Counted from the first letter of the stretch, positions 1 to 10,073 are shown. The stretch is 17,818 nt of DNA from DASWIG01 sp965371445 (GCA_965371445.1 CBDUYN010000204.1:1-17818); one strand, 5' to 3'. Made by a program: numbers and translations. The notes: generated from the letters alone by a model not told the origin.

Positions 1-165
1 AATGGATTTCGCGTTCCGGGCGGCTCGGAGGCCACAATCCAGAATGGATTTCGCGTTCCGGGCGGCTCGGAGGCCACGATCCAAAATGGATTTCGCGTTC
101 CGGGCGGCTCGGAGGCCACGATCCAGAATGGATTTTTCGCGTTCCGGGCGGCTCGGCGGGCATCC
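1..165. repeat. 42-bp tandem repeat array, about four units
   Basis: Three near-identical 42-bp units lie at 1-42, 43-84 and 85-126, each starting AATGGATTTCGCGTTCCGGG. They differ at only a couple of bases near their 3' ends. A fourth unit, 127 to about 165, carries a 2-nt insertion after GGATTT and diverges after about 30 bases. Because 42 is a multiple of three, the array stays open in one plus-strand frame, but nothing suggests that frame is a gene. The AATCC/GGATT sequences at the unit junctions are short inverted repeats and could form small hairpins. The array may continue to the left of the window. Confidence 0.9.
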
Positions 166-169
166 TTTG

Positions 170-325
170 CAGGGCCGGCCGGCTGGGGAGAGCTGCGATA
201 GCCGGTGGGGGGCGCGAGCTGACGAGGAAACGGTTCTTTCCGTGCGCCTTCATCTGCGCTTCAACCCAGGTGACCACCTTCCGGCGGTTCTCAGCCGACG
301 CCACCTCGTCGAGGCCGTCGAGCCA
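170..325 (-). pseudogene. Decayed NACHT-type NTPase fragment
   Basis: Minus-strand translation from about 322 gives LDGLDEV, then about 25 residues including RRKVVTWVEAQM, then NRFLVSSRP ending near 209. This matches the Walker B core and following sensor segment of NACHT NTPases, whose pattern is LLDGLDEV, then a helix, then a TSRPxGYR motif. After SSRP, in a run of six G on the plus strand (207-212), the frame shifts. The expected continuation TGYRSSP is read in the neighbouring frame (206-186). No Walker A, effector or C-terminal repeat domain is present, and the upstream sequence fits the family only in pieces. I read it as the relic of a larger STAND NTPase of the kind seen in signalling and anti-phage proteins. 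The motif match is direct; the family call is from memory. Confidence 0.6.
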
Positions 326-454
326 GTACCGAACCAACCCCAGTACCACCCAAAGGCTCCGCTGCCGCTGCATCCGGAACCCTCGTCGCCCTGCTGGATC
401 CCGAAGCAGCTGCCGAAGCGGGTGGAACCGAGCTGCCGAGAGGTGGGACCGGGC
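326..454. other. No gene seen; likely further NACHT relic
   Basis: This stretch lies between the stop of the GYD gene and the recognisable NACHT core. No minus-strand frame gives a convincing protein, though short pieces such as a GWFGTG segment just before LDGLDEV in another frame could be residual NACHT sequence. No terminator hairpin with a T-run was found after the GYD gene. Confidence 0.3.
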
Positions 455-748
455 TCAGCCGAGCTTCTCGAGCAGCGTCCCGATCTCCGCGCGGTCGAAC
501 GCCCGCAGGAGCTGGGTCCGGACGCTCCCGTGCGAGGCGAGCGAGAGCATCAGGGCGGCGGCGGTCGTGTCTTCGTCACATTCGAGGATCAGCAGGCCGT
601 CGTGGGAGCCGACGGTCCAGTAGACGTCCTTGACCTTGGCTCCCGCCGCGGCCGCCTCCTCCTCGAAAGCCGCCTCGCGGTTGCGCGAGTCCTTCAGGTT
701 GCGGATTCCCTGGTCCGTGAAGTCGATGAGCACGATGTAGGTCGCCAT
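455..748 (-). CDS. GYD domain protein
   Basis: This small protein of 97 residues starts MATYIVLIDFTDQGIRNLKD and is probably cytoplasmic, since no signal peptide or membrane segment is visible. It matches the GYD family (Pfam PF08734) in length and layout: a beta strand with 'TdqGirnlkds', then a 'YWTVGSHDGLLILE' segment corresponding to the family's G-x-[YH]-D motif, then a helical end. The ATG at 748 is chosen because AAGGAG lies about 7 nt upstream; a longer reading frame to 853 has no such site and lacks family similarity. It follows the VWFA-related gene by 128 nt on the same strand and may be the tail of that operon. The family has no well-defined biochemical role, so no function is assigned. 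Confidence 0.88.
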   Translation of the reverse strand: MATYIVLIDFTDQGIRNLKDSRNREAAFEEEAAAAGAKVKDVYWTVGSHDGLLILECDEDTTAAALMLSLASHGSVRTQLLRAFDRAEIGTLLEKLG

Positions 749-755
749 GGAGCGT

Positions 756-761
756 CTCCTT
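756..761 (-). promoter_or_regulatory. Ribosome binding site of the GYD gene
   Basis: On the minus strand AAGGAG lies 7 nt before the ATG at 748. It decides the start against the longer in-frame ATG at 853. Confidence 0.7.
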
Positions 762-876
762 CGGGTTCGATGGGTGGGAAGTGTAATGTCCTGCGGTCCG
801 GCGTGCCGGCTACCCTCTGCCGTACCTACGAAACTCTTTCGCTCTGGGAACAAACCGGTTCGCGGCCTGAGGACGT

Positions 877-2988
877 CTACTCCACCGCGAAGCGGATCGT
901 CGAGCGATGCTCGCCGGCGGCGTCCTCGGCTCGGGCGACGAGGGTGTACTCCCCGGGCTTCAGGCCTTGGGTCCTGAGCTCGGCCGCCACCGAGTGGACG
1001 GCTCCGGCCGCCGAGGGGCTCTGAAGCTCGACGCTCGCCTCTTTGGCCGGCTGCCCGTCGCTCCCCAAGACCTCGCCGCTGAAGCGGACATCGCCGACGA
1101 GGTTCAGACTCTGGAGGAAAAACGGCGTCGTCGCCTTGGCCGGCACCACGGGCCGGGCCGACGGGATGATCGGCTGCTCGCCCATCATGAAGGGATAGGC
1201 GACCTTGCGGCGTCGCTCCTCACCCTCCCGGGCCAGCAACCACTTTCCCGGAGCCTCCGGAAAAAACGGCGGCAGAAGCTTCCCCTGCTGCTGTTCAAAG
1301 ACCGGGACGGCGACCGCCTGGCGCGCCGTGGTGAACCGCCGGGTGACGGTGTCTCGCACCATGACGCGAGCGGTGTAGTTACCCGGCGGCAGGTCGAAGT
1401 GACCCCAGTACTTGAAGCCGCTCTGCTGCAAGGTCGCCTCGAACTGGCCCAGGTCGAGGCTGATGTTCTGGGCAAAGAAGTCGTGGACGCCGCCGTTTTC
1501 GTCGATGGCGTAGGCGTAGATCTCGAGGCTCAGCTTCTCGCCGGAGCTTTCGGCCAGGAGCCGCGGCCCGTCGACCTCCAAGAGCACCGGGACGTAGGCC
1601 TCTTCGCCGGCCACGGGGAAAGGCGCCGCCAGGAGGTCGACGGGGAAGGGGCCGCCGACGGATTCGCCCAGGATCGCCTCGGCCTTGGCGAGGCGATCCT
1701 CGTCTTCGGTGATCTGATCGGACGGTTTGGGGGCATAATAGCCTGCCCGGTGCGAGACGCGGGCACCGCGCGGGGCATCCTTCAGCTTGACCTTGATCTT
1801 GTGGTACTTGCCGTCGATCTTGAGATTCTGGGGCTGGAAGGCGAGCAGATAGGTGACGCTCGTGCGCTGGAGCATCTTGCCCAACGCCGAGCCCAGGTCG
1901 TTGACGTTGTTGTAGAGCTCGCCGCCGGTCCCGGCGGCGAAGGAGAAAAGCGCCGTCTGTGCCGCGTTGGCCCGATCCGTGCCCCGCAGGCCGGCGATGT
2001 CGATCGCCTGCACGACGCAGCCGGCGCGGCGGAACTGCTCGATCATGCCCTCGTAGTCGTTCTGTAGACCCGTGTCGCCGTAGGCCTCGTTGCCGCTGAC
2101 CTTCCAGATCTCGCCGGAGGCGATCGCGTCGACGCTTTCCTGGCTGCGCTGCTCCCCGATCAGGACCCGCTCGTCGAAGCCCTCCGAGAAGTAGACGACG
2201 TGCTTTTGGCCCTCAAGCCCGGCGAGGACGTTGGCCATGTCCTCCATCGAGCGGGTCATGGCCAGGACGCGGCGCCGCAGATCTGTGGTCTCGGCGGCGG
2301 AGATGCGCATCAAGTCGGTCTCCAGGCCTTCCTGGAGGGCCTCGGCGATGGCGCTCGAGCCCCCGCCGCCCCTGCCTTCGGTCCCGGACTCGGTGCTGCC
2401 GGAGGAGAAGATGTCGCGCGAGATCGTCGGCTGGAGGTCTCCCAGGAGCAGCCCCAGGGGGTCACGGGCCTTCTCGACGAGGCGTGGCGAGCCCAGGGTG
2501 TTGATCGCGAGCTCCAGCTGCCGGCGGTCAGAGGTGAAGCCGAGGATGAAGTCGGCGCCGCGGGTGGCGGTGTAGATCCCCACCCCGGCGAGGTCCGAGG
2601 GGTGGAGGCTCCCGACGAGGTCGAGCGCCGCGCGGCGCGCCTTGACGATCGATTCCGGCAACGAGAAGGAGAGGTCAAAAAGCATCAGGAAGTGGCGGCG
2701 GGCGGCGATCGGGATCTTTTTCGGCGCTTCGCCGAGGTCGACTTTCCGGAGGTCGATCATCTCGAAGCCGACGATCTTCTGCGGCTTGCCGTCGGCGATG
2801 AGCTGGAAGCTTTCGGCGGTGAGGTCGGTCAACGCCTCGCCGTCGTGGACGACGGTGACCGGCACCTCGACCACCACGACGTCGGTGGTCTCTTCAAAGG
2901 TCCCTCTCTGGGCAAGGACCGGCAGCGCGACGGCCGCGATCAACGCGGCGACGAGGACGCACCGGGCGGTAGGTGTCATGGCTTTCAT
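877..2988 (-). CDS. Secreted VWFA-related domain protein
   Basis: The product has 703 residues, with a signal peptide at 1-27 (hydrophobic core VLVAALIAAVALPVLA, cleavage near LAQ). Residues 30-95 form a short beta domain with repeated 'vvvveVPVTVV' strands. A von Willebrand A domain follows, with MIDAS motif DLSFS at 105-109 and a YFSEGF strand near 266-271. The stretch 'TYLLAFQPQNLKIDGKYHKIKVKLK' and 'HRAGYYAPK' is the typical end of the VWFA-related family common in Acidobacteria (TIGR03436). A Ser/Gly-rich insert (about 195-215) splits the VWA domain. The last 280 residues look beta-rich, ending in a carboxypeptidase-regulatory-like or Ig-like fold. The ATG at 2988 is preceded by AGGAG at 8 nt. 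It lies 123 nt after the transglutaminase-domain gene and probably belongs with the MoxR cluster. The role is likely extracytoplasmic metal-dependent protein binding; the ligand is unknown. Confidence 0.9.
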   Translation of the reverse strand: MKAMTPTARCVLVAALIAAVALPVLAQRGTFEETTDVVVVEVPVTVVHDGEALTDLTAESFQLIADGKPQKIVGFEMIDLRKVDLGEAPKKIPIAARRHFLMLFDLSFSLPESIVKARRAALDLVGSLHPSDLAGVGIYTATRGADFILGFTSDRRQLELAINTLGSPRLVEKARDPLGLLLGDLQPTISRDIFSSGSTESGTEGRGGGGSSAIAEALQEGLETDLMRISAAETTDLRRRVLAMTRSMEDMANVLAGLEGQKHVVYFSEGFDERVLIGEQRSQESVDAIASGEIWKVSGNEAYGDTGLQNDYEGMIEQFRRAGCVVQAIDIAGLRGTDRANAAQTALFSFAAGTGGELYNNVNDLGSALGKMLQRTSVTYLLAFQPQNLKIDGKYHKIKVKLKDAPRGARVSHRAGYYAPKPSDQITEDEDRLAKAEAILGESVGGPFPVDLLAAPFPVAGEEAYVPVLLEVDGPRLLAESSGEKLSLEIYAYAIDENGGVHDFFAQNISLDLGQFEATLQQSGFKYWGHFDLPPGNYTARVMVRDTVTRRFTTARQAVAVPVFEQQQGKLLPPFFPEAPGKWLLAREGEERRRKVAYPFMMGEQPIIPSARPVVPAKATTPFFLQSLNLVGDVRFSGEVLGSDGQPAKEASVELQSPSAAGAVHSVAAELRTQGLKPGEYTLVARAEDAAGEHRSTIRFAVE

Positions 2989-3111
2989 GGTGAACGCTCC
3001 TGGTGGGAATTTGAACGAGGAGGTCTTCTCCGGGCTCGGAGCTTTCGGGGACGGTTTCCAGACATTCTACCGCGGAAGACGGCAGGCTGCGCGCCCCGAG
3101 CGTAGCCTGCC

Positions 3112-5268
3112 CTAAGAAAAAGGACGGTTTTTCTTGTGGCGCTTCTGGTCCTGGTGGACCGCCCGGCGCAGGGCCTTCAATTCCGGCAGGAGCTCGGCGC
3201 GCTCGCCGGGCACGAGCGGCACCTCCCCAAAACTCTCGCGCAGGTAAAGCGCCGTCAGCCGCCGCGCCGGGCCGGCGGCGCTCGGGAAGCGCGCCGCGGC
3301 CAGGCGCTCGAGCTCCAAGGGCGCGAGGCTTTCGGTGACGGCAAGGCCGGCGCGCCCGAGCAGGCGGCGCAGCTTCCGGTAAGCGCTCCCGGCGTCGAGG
3401 GGCCGTCGCCGGTGCCAGGCAATTAGCGCCGCCAACGCGCCCAGGAAAAGCGCCACCGCCACCACGATCGGGACCTGGGTGGTGAGCCACAGGTCGCGTT
3501 GCCGGACCTCGGTGCGCTCGCTCGTCAGGGTCGGGGTGTAGCCCGGCGGCTCCTTTTTTTCCCTCGCCAGGAGCCCGGCAAGCTGCTTCCAGAGCTCCTC
3601 CAGGCGTTCGCGGACCTTTTCGAAGAAGCTCTCCTGATCCTCGGCGCCAAAGGTCAGGACGTAGCGGTCCCAGCGGAAGTAGACGTAGTCGTAGAGCTGG
3701 TTCATGAAGCGGAGCCAGCTCGCCGTGGACGGCGACGGCCGCCCTTCCGGCGGCGTCGGGTCGTATACGCGCCAGCCGGAGCCCTCGACGTAGGCCTCGA
3801 CCCAGGCGTGAGCGTTCTCCTGGCGGACGATGAAGTAGCCCTCGAGGGGATTGAGCTCGGCGCCGAGGAAGCCGGTCGAGAACCGGGCCGGGATCCCCTC
3901 GGCGCGCAGCATCAGCACCATGGCCGTGGCAAAGAGCTCGCAGTGGCCGCTGCGATAGGTGAAGAGGAAATCCTCGATCGGTTGCTCGCCCTCACGGCCG
4001 ATGAAAGTCGTCGTGTAAGCATACTCGGAGATGAGGTGACTCTCCAGCCGGGCGATCCTCTCCTCGCCGCTCCCCTCTCCCATGACGTCCCGCGCCAGCT
4101 GCCGTAGCCGCTCCCAGACACCGCGCTGGTCGACGGCGGTGTAGGGGCTGACGGGCGTGGAGTCGACCGCGGCGAGACGCGCCGCGAAGCGCGGCTGCGT
4201 CGCCACCCGGGCCTTGTAGCTGAGCGGTACCGTGGGAGCTCGGGGCAGGTAGACCGCACCGCCAAGGTCGAGAGCCACCGACGGCAGGCGACCCCTCCCC
4301 AGCTCCAGAGCCGTCGCCTCCATGGGTAGGGGGAGGCTCCGGCTGTTGATGACGGCGCGAAAGATCTCGACCTCGGCCGTCGTGTCCTCGCGGACGATTT
4401 CGAAGACCCTAGTGCGGGCACCCAGCGTCCTGGAGTATTGCAGCTGGCGGTGCCAGCGGCGGCCCTCGTAGACGTCGTAGGTCGCGCCCTTGATGCGCAA
4501 CACGTCACTTCCCGGGGCCTCGGCGCCGTCCAGGTACTTGAGGCGTAGCACCACGTCGCGGTTGTTGCGGATCGAGCTCGTCAAGGAGAGGTCGACGCTG
4601 TCGCTGAAGCCCGAGCTGCGGATGAGGCTGGCGCCGCCGCCCAATCCCATGAGGAACGGGTCGCGCAACCGCGGCAGGGTCGTGAAAGCCGGAATCGCGA
4701 CCAACACGATCAGGACGAGGCCGACGGCGAGTGGCATTCGTAGCCGCAGGGGCCTCGCTCCGGCAAGCCTTCGGCGGGGATCGTGGCGCTCGTGGACCGC
4801 CAGCATGTGCAGGTAGGCGAAGCGCGCCAGGACCAGGAGGAAAAGGACCGTGAAGCTCAGCAGGTAAAGGGCCACCGAGACGTGAGTGCTCGTCGCCATC
4901 GAGCCGACGAAAAGGGAAAAAGCGGCGATCATCATCAGCCACTTCTCCTTCTCGCGGCGCAGCGAATAGAGCTTCACCGCCGCCAGGAACATGATGAGGT
5001 GCAAGAGCGCCGCCATCGGCCGGTTGCGCGCAAAAGAGGCCTGCAAATCGACCGCCAAGAGAGGCATGTAAGCGAGGCCGAGGACGTTTAAAAGCCAGTT
5101 CGGCAAGACCGGCGGCCGCTCCTGCTCGAGGCGCTGCAGGTAGTAGACGAGCGCCACCTCGTAGAGGAAGAGCACCGGCCATTCCAGGATCTTGTTGAAC
5201 GGCAGGGGCACCGGACCCAGCATCAGGAGCCAGGTCAGCATCAACCTCTTTTCGCGGTCGAAGCTCAT
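3112..5268 (-). CDS. DUF3488/transglutaminase-like membrane protein (TgpA type)
   Basis: The product has 718 residues. The N-terminal part has several membrane helices (about 10-50, 55-78, 85-102, 108-125, 130-155 and 178-198), followed by a beta-rich extracytoplasmic region. A transglutaminase-like core has the triad Cys443 (GHCELFATA), His487 (NAHAWVEAY) and Asp503 (VYDPTPPEG). A last helix at about 598-617 precedes a cytoplasmic DUF4129-like tail (about 625-690). This is the layout of TgpA-type proteins, periplasmic transglutaminases encoded beside MoxR and DUF58 genes. The complete triad suggests an active enzyme, though the substrate is not known. The ATG at 5268 overlaps the DUF58 stop in ATGA, pointing to translational coupling. 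The open frame extends 132 codons upstream, but that part is a shadow of the DUF58 gene. Confidence 0.93.
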   Translation of the reverse strand: MSFDREKRLMLTWLLMLGPVPLPFNKILEWPVLFLYEVALVYYLQRLEQERPPVLPNWLLNVLGLAYMPLLAVDLQASFARNRPMAALLHLIMFLAAVKLYSLRREKEKWLMMIAAFSLFVGSMATSTHVSVALYLLSFTVLFLLVLARFAYLHMLAVHERHDPRRRLAGARPLRLRMPLAVGLVLIVLVAIPAFTTLPRLRDPFLMGLGGGASLIRSSGFSDSVDLSLTSSIRNNRDVVLRLKYLDGAEAPGSDVLRIKGATYDVYEGRRWHRQLQYSRTLGARTRVFEIVREDTTAEVEIFRAVINSRSLPLPMEATALELGRGRLPSVALDLGGAVYLPRAPTVPLSYKARVATQPRFAARLAAVDSTPVSPYTAVDQRGVWERLRQLARDVMGEGSGEERIARLESHLISEYAYTTTFIGREGEQPIEDFLFTYRSGHCELFATAMVLMLRAEGIPARFSTGFLGAELNPLEGYFIVRQENAHAWVEAYVEGSGWRVYDPTPPEGRPSPSTASWLRFMNQLYDYVYFRWDRYVLTFGAEDQESFFEKVRERLEELWKQLAGLLAREKKEPPGYTPTLTSERTEVRQRDLWLTTQVPIVVAVALFLGALAALIAWHRRRPLDAGSAYRKLRRLLGRAGLAVTESLAPLELERLAAARFPSAAGPARRLTALYLRESFGEVPLVPGERAELLPELKALRRAVHQDQKRHKKNRPFS

Positions 5269-6388
5269 GCGACCTCCGCCCTCGCCGCCGGATCGTGGAG
5301 GGTGGCGCCTTCGATCGCCAGGTGGAGGTAGGGCTCGACGCCCGGCGCCGCGAGCGGCACGGTGGCCTTGGGCTTCGCTTCGACGAGCGCCAGGGCCTCC
5401 AGGATCAGCAGCCGCTGGCGCCGGCCGCCAGCGAACGGCAGGTGCTCCTCCCGGGTCAGGAGCGCCACCTCGTAGCCGTTGTCCATGAAGTCGACGGCGG
5501 CCGTCGCCGCCTCGCTCACCAGGCGCTCGAAGATCCGGGACCTCGCCTCGTCGAGGGGACCGACCGCGTTGTCCAAGACGATCATCAGCCGCCGGTTCTC
5601 CTCGGTCTCGTGCTCCTGGTAGACGAGCTCTCCCGTCTTGGCGCTGTGCTTCCAGTGGATCCAACGCGGGTCGTCGCCCTGGCGATAGCTGCGCAGGCCC
5701 AGGAGCTCATGTCCCCAGCCGGCGCGCCGCGTCGGCTCTTCGCCACGCTTCGCCGATTGGATGGGCTGGCTCGACGACGGCGCGAAAAGCTCCGGATAGA
5801 CCAGGATCTCTAGGCCCACCGGGTAGCGCCGTCCCTTGCGGAACACGCCGATCGGGAAAAGGCTCGTCAGGTGGGCGTGGCGGATGCGCCGCCGGCCCCG
5901 GCGGCGCAGCATCAGCTCGATGTGGCCCGCGGCCTTGGCGTGGCGGGGCAGGAACGGCACCAGGAAAGGCGTCGAACGCCGGGCCGGCGCCGGGGCGACG
6001 TCCCGGGGATCGAGCGTCAGCATCAGGAGCCAGCTCGGCACGAGCACGCTCTTGTTGCGAACCTCGAGGTTGAAACAAGCCGGCTGGCTCGCGAACATCT
6101 CCCCCGGAGCGCTCAAGCGGACCTCCAGGCCACGGACGTTCGCCGCGGCGGCGAAGTGCGAGATCACCAGGACACCCAGCATCATCGCCAGCACGAGGTA
6201 GAGGCCGTTGTTGCCCGTGTTGGCCGCTGCGACGCCCAGGATGAGCACCAAAAGCAGGTACCACACCCCGACCCGGGTGATGCCGATTCCGTCGGAACGG
6301 GGCTTCTCGCGTCGGCTCCCCGAACGGCGGCTCCCCGAACGGCGGCTCCCCGAACGGCAGCTCCCCGAACGGCGGTTCCCCGAACGGC

Positions 6389-6392
<4 letters not shown>
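5265..6392 (-). CDS. DUF58 domain membrane protein
   Basis: The product has 375 residues. Residues 1-30 are a repetitive, highly basic tail of RRSGS units. Two membrane helices follow (about 43-58 and 62-80), then a beta domain and the DUF58 signature at about 232-251 (LGLRSYRQGDDPRWIHWKHS). After this comes a region like a VWA fold, with LMIVLDNAVG at 269-278 in place of the usual DxSxS. DUF58 proteins accompany MoxR ATPases and are thought to act as membrane partners of VWA or transglutaminase proteins. The start is taken as TTG at 6392, overlapping the MoxR stop in TTGA. No ATG occurs before the first helices, so either this TTG or an internal GTG near codon 41 must be used. The 4-nt overlaps at both ends support coupled translation. 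Confidence 0.88.
6313..6387. repeat. 15-bp tandem repeat, five units, inside the DUF58 gene
   Basis: Five consecutive 15-bp units of CGGCTCCCCGAACGG (plus-strand reading) lie at 6313-6327, 6328-6342, 6343-6357, 6358-6372 and 6373-6387, with single-base variants in the last two. They are in frame and encode the RRSGS repeats of the DUF58 N-terminal tail. Because the unit is a multiple of three, copy-number change would lengthen or shorten the tail without breaking the frame. Confidence 0.92.
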
Positions 6393-7431
<1,039 letters not shown>

Positions 7432-7432
<1 letters not shown>

Positions 7433-8001
7433 CAAGGTGCCGGCTCGGAGAATTCGCGGTAGGCGGAGAGATCGGCGGGCACGCCCGGCGCGATCGTGGC
7501 GGCGAAGACGTCGCCTTCCTCCATCACGATGCCCTCCAGGATGAAGTCGCTCTGCCCGGGGCTGCCCTTCATGACGTTGGTGGTGTCGACCCATTGACGG
7601 TAGACCGCCTTCTCCTGCTGATTGGCGTCGGCCTGGGTGATGTCGACGGTGATGCCCGGCAGCGACTCCCGGCCGCGCAGGTAGACCACGAGGTCGAACT
7701 GGATGGAAACGCGCTGCGGAGCGGCGGGCTCGGCCATCGCCTCCACGCCCTCGGCGGCGGGATCCTCGCCTTCGCCCTCGGCGGTCGGCTCGCCCTCGGC
7801 CGTCCCTTCCTCGCCGGCTTCGCCTGCAGCGGCTTCGGCCACGGGCGGCGCGAGGACCCGCCAGGAGTTGAGCTGCACTTCGTACGCGGAGCGGATCTTG
7901 GCGATCTTCTCCTCGGGCGAAGACTCGGCGCAACCGGAAAGCGCGGTTCCGAGCGTCACGACGAGGAGGAGCGGTAAGAGGGTACGCAGGGTTCGAGCCA
8001 C
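7432..8001 (-). CDS. Putative lipoprotein with acidic linker
   Basis: The product has 189 residues. A short basic start and hydrophobic stretch lead to a lipobox LSGC, with the lipidated cysteine at residue 24, so it should be anchored in a membrane. Residues about 57-92 are an Ala/Glu/Gly-rich low-complexity acidic linker. The remaining 95 residues form a compact, probably beta-rich domain ('VSIQFDLVVYLRG...LPGITVDITQAD') that I do not recognise. It starts with GTG at 8001, supported by GAAGGAG 6 nt upstream. Its stop overlaps the MoxR start, so it is the upstream member of the coupled operon and may be an envelope partner of the MoxR system. That role is inferred only from position. Confidence 0.8.
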
Positions 8002-8078
8002 GGCAGTCTCCTTCGAGAGTCGATGTTCTTTGTCTCAGGACCCGGCCCACCGGCCCAAGACGGTGGACGTAGTCTTCG

Positions 8079-8792
8079 CTAAGGACCGAGATTATAGCGG
8101 AGGATGGCCCAGATCGCGGAGACGCCGTCCTTCCAGCCGATCTTCTTGCCCTCGGCGTAGGTGCGCCCGTAGTAGGAGATCGGCACCTCGTAGATCCGGA
8201 CCTTGGCGCGGGCCACCTTCGCCGTCAGCTCCGGCTCGATCCCGAAGCGCTGCGAGCGTAGCTTTATGCCCTTCAAGACCTCGGCCCGGAAGGCCTTGTA
8301 GCAGGTCTCCATGTCCGAGAGGTTCAAGTCGGTGAAGACGTTCGAGAGCGTCGTCAGGAACCGGTTCCCGAGGTAATGCCAGAAGAAGAGGACGCGGTGC
8401 GGGCCGCCCAGGAAGCGCGAGCCGTAGACGACGTCGGCGTGGCCATCGAGGATCGGCTGGAGCAGCATCGGGTAGTCGTCGGGGGTGTACTCCAGGTCGG
8501 CGTCCTGGACGAGGACGACGTCGCCCGTCGCGGCGGCAAAGCCCGTGGCGAGCGCCGCTCCCTTGCCGCAGTTCCTGGGCTGCTCGATGAGCCGGATGGC
8601 CGGATCGGCCGCCGATTCGATCTCGCGTAAAAGCTCGCGTGTGCCGTCGGTCGAGCCGTCGTCGACCACTACGACCTCCCGCTCGAGGCCACCCGGCAAG
8701 GGGGCCTTGGCGACACGGCGCAGGAGCTCGGCTATGGTCTCGCGTTCGTTGTAGGCCGGGATCACGATCGACAACGTTCGAAGCTCGCTCAT
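8079..8792 (-). CDS. Family 2 glycosyltransferase, dolichyl-phosphate mannose synthase-like
   Basis: The product has 237 residues and is a GT-A fold enzyme. It begins LSIVIPAYNERETI (7-20), followed by VVVDDGSTDGT (41-51) and the metal-binding region QDADLEYTP (96-104). The GSRFLGG segment (124-130) and 'METCYKAFRAEVL' (161-173) are typical of polyprenyl-phosphate sugar transferases of the DPM1/DPG synthase type. There are no C-terminal membrane helices, unlike the bacterial enzymes with an added GtrA-like domain. It probably moves a sugar from a nucleotide donor to polyprenyl phosphate; donor and acceptor cannot be read from sequence. The start is the ATG at 8792; a GAGGAG lies about 13 nt upstream, farther than usual. 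It is divergent from recA and is the most upstream minus-strand gene before the lipoprotein, with a 77-nt gap. Confidence 0.9.
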   Translation of the reverse strand: MSELRTLSIVIPAYNERETIAELLRRVAKAPLPGGLEREVVVVDDGSTDGTRELLREIESAADPAIRLIEQPRNCGKGAALATGFAAATGDVVLVQDADLEYTPDDYPMLLQPILDGHADVVYGSRFLGGPHRVLFFWHYLGNRFLTTLSNVFTDLNLSDMETCYKAFRAEVLKGIKLRSQRFGIEPELTAKVARAKVRIYEVPISYYGRTYAEGKKIGWKDGVSAIWAILRYNLGP

Positions 8793-8898
8793 CGTCTTGC
8801 GCTCGTCTCCTCTCCGCCTGGTGGCGGCGTCCTTGACTGTCCCCGGGGGATCCACTAACATGCCGCGGAAGCGATCTCCCGCCCCGTTTCCGCCCCCG

Positions 8899-8924
8899 TC
8901 CGGACCACCGTCGACGGGTCCGGA
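8899..8924. promoter_or_regulatory. Inverted repeat in the glycosyltransferase-recA intergenic region
   Basis: TCCGGACC (8899-8906) and GGTCCGGA (8917-8924) form a perfect 8-bp inverted repeat. The sequence CCGTCGACGG (8908-8917) between and overlapping them is itself palindromic. The site lies about 75 nt before the recA start, between two divergent genes, where an operator would be expected. It does not look like any SOS box I know, and it could instead be an RNA hairpin. Only the symmetry is seen; binding is speculation. Confidence 0.35.
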
Positions 8925-8946
8925 ACCCTCGGGCAGGCGAGCACAG

Positions 8947-8952
8947 TATAGC
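8947..8952 (+). promoter_or_regulatory. Possible -10 element of recA
   Basis: TATAGC lies 47 nt before the recA ATG in otherwise GC-rich sequence. No matching -35 hexamer is visible at the usual spacing, so this is a weak candidate. Confidence 0.3.
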
Positions 8953-8999
8953 GTCTCACTGGGCGAACCCCCCATCTTGTGAAGGAGCCGAAGCGAGCC

Positions 9000-10072
<1,073 letters not shown>

Positions 10073-10073
<1 letters not shown>

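Noticed and set aside
1..165. CRISPR array
   Set aside because: The units are contiguous and nearly identical across all 42 bases, so there are no unique spacers, and no cas genes are present.
798..809. CCGGC-GT-GCCGG inverted repeat between the VWFA-related and GYD genes
   Set aside because: It is short and common in GC-rich DNA, with a 2-nt loop too small for a stable terminator.
2..1024. Long plus-strand open frame beginning in the 42-bp repeats
   Set aside because: It runs antisense through the GYD gene and the NACHT relic, has no recognisable domain, and stays open because of high GC and the in-frame repeat period.
5269..5664. N-terminal extension of the transglutaminase gene
   Set aside because: These 132 codons lie entirely within the DUF58 gene in another frame, are Arg/Pro/Gly-rich shadow sequence, and the ATG at 5268 overlaps the DUF58 stop.
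6313..6387. Common origin of the 15-bp and 42-bp repeats
   Set aside because: They share only short GC-rich words (CGTTC, GGCTC) and no alignable unit on either strand.
7433..8050. N-terminal extension of the MoxR gene
   Set aside because: It is shadow sequence of the lipoprotein gene, which has its own ribosome site, lipobox and proper third-base composition.
8047..8066. Hairpin CCACCG/CGGTGG as a terminator of the glycosyltransferase gene
   Set aside because: The stem is only 6 bp and no T-run follows on the minus strand.
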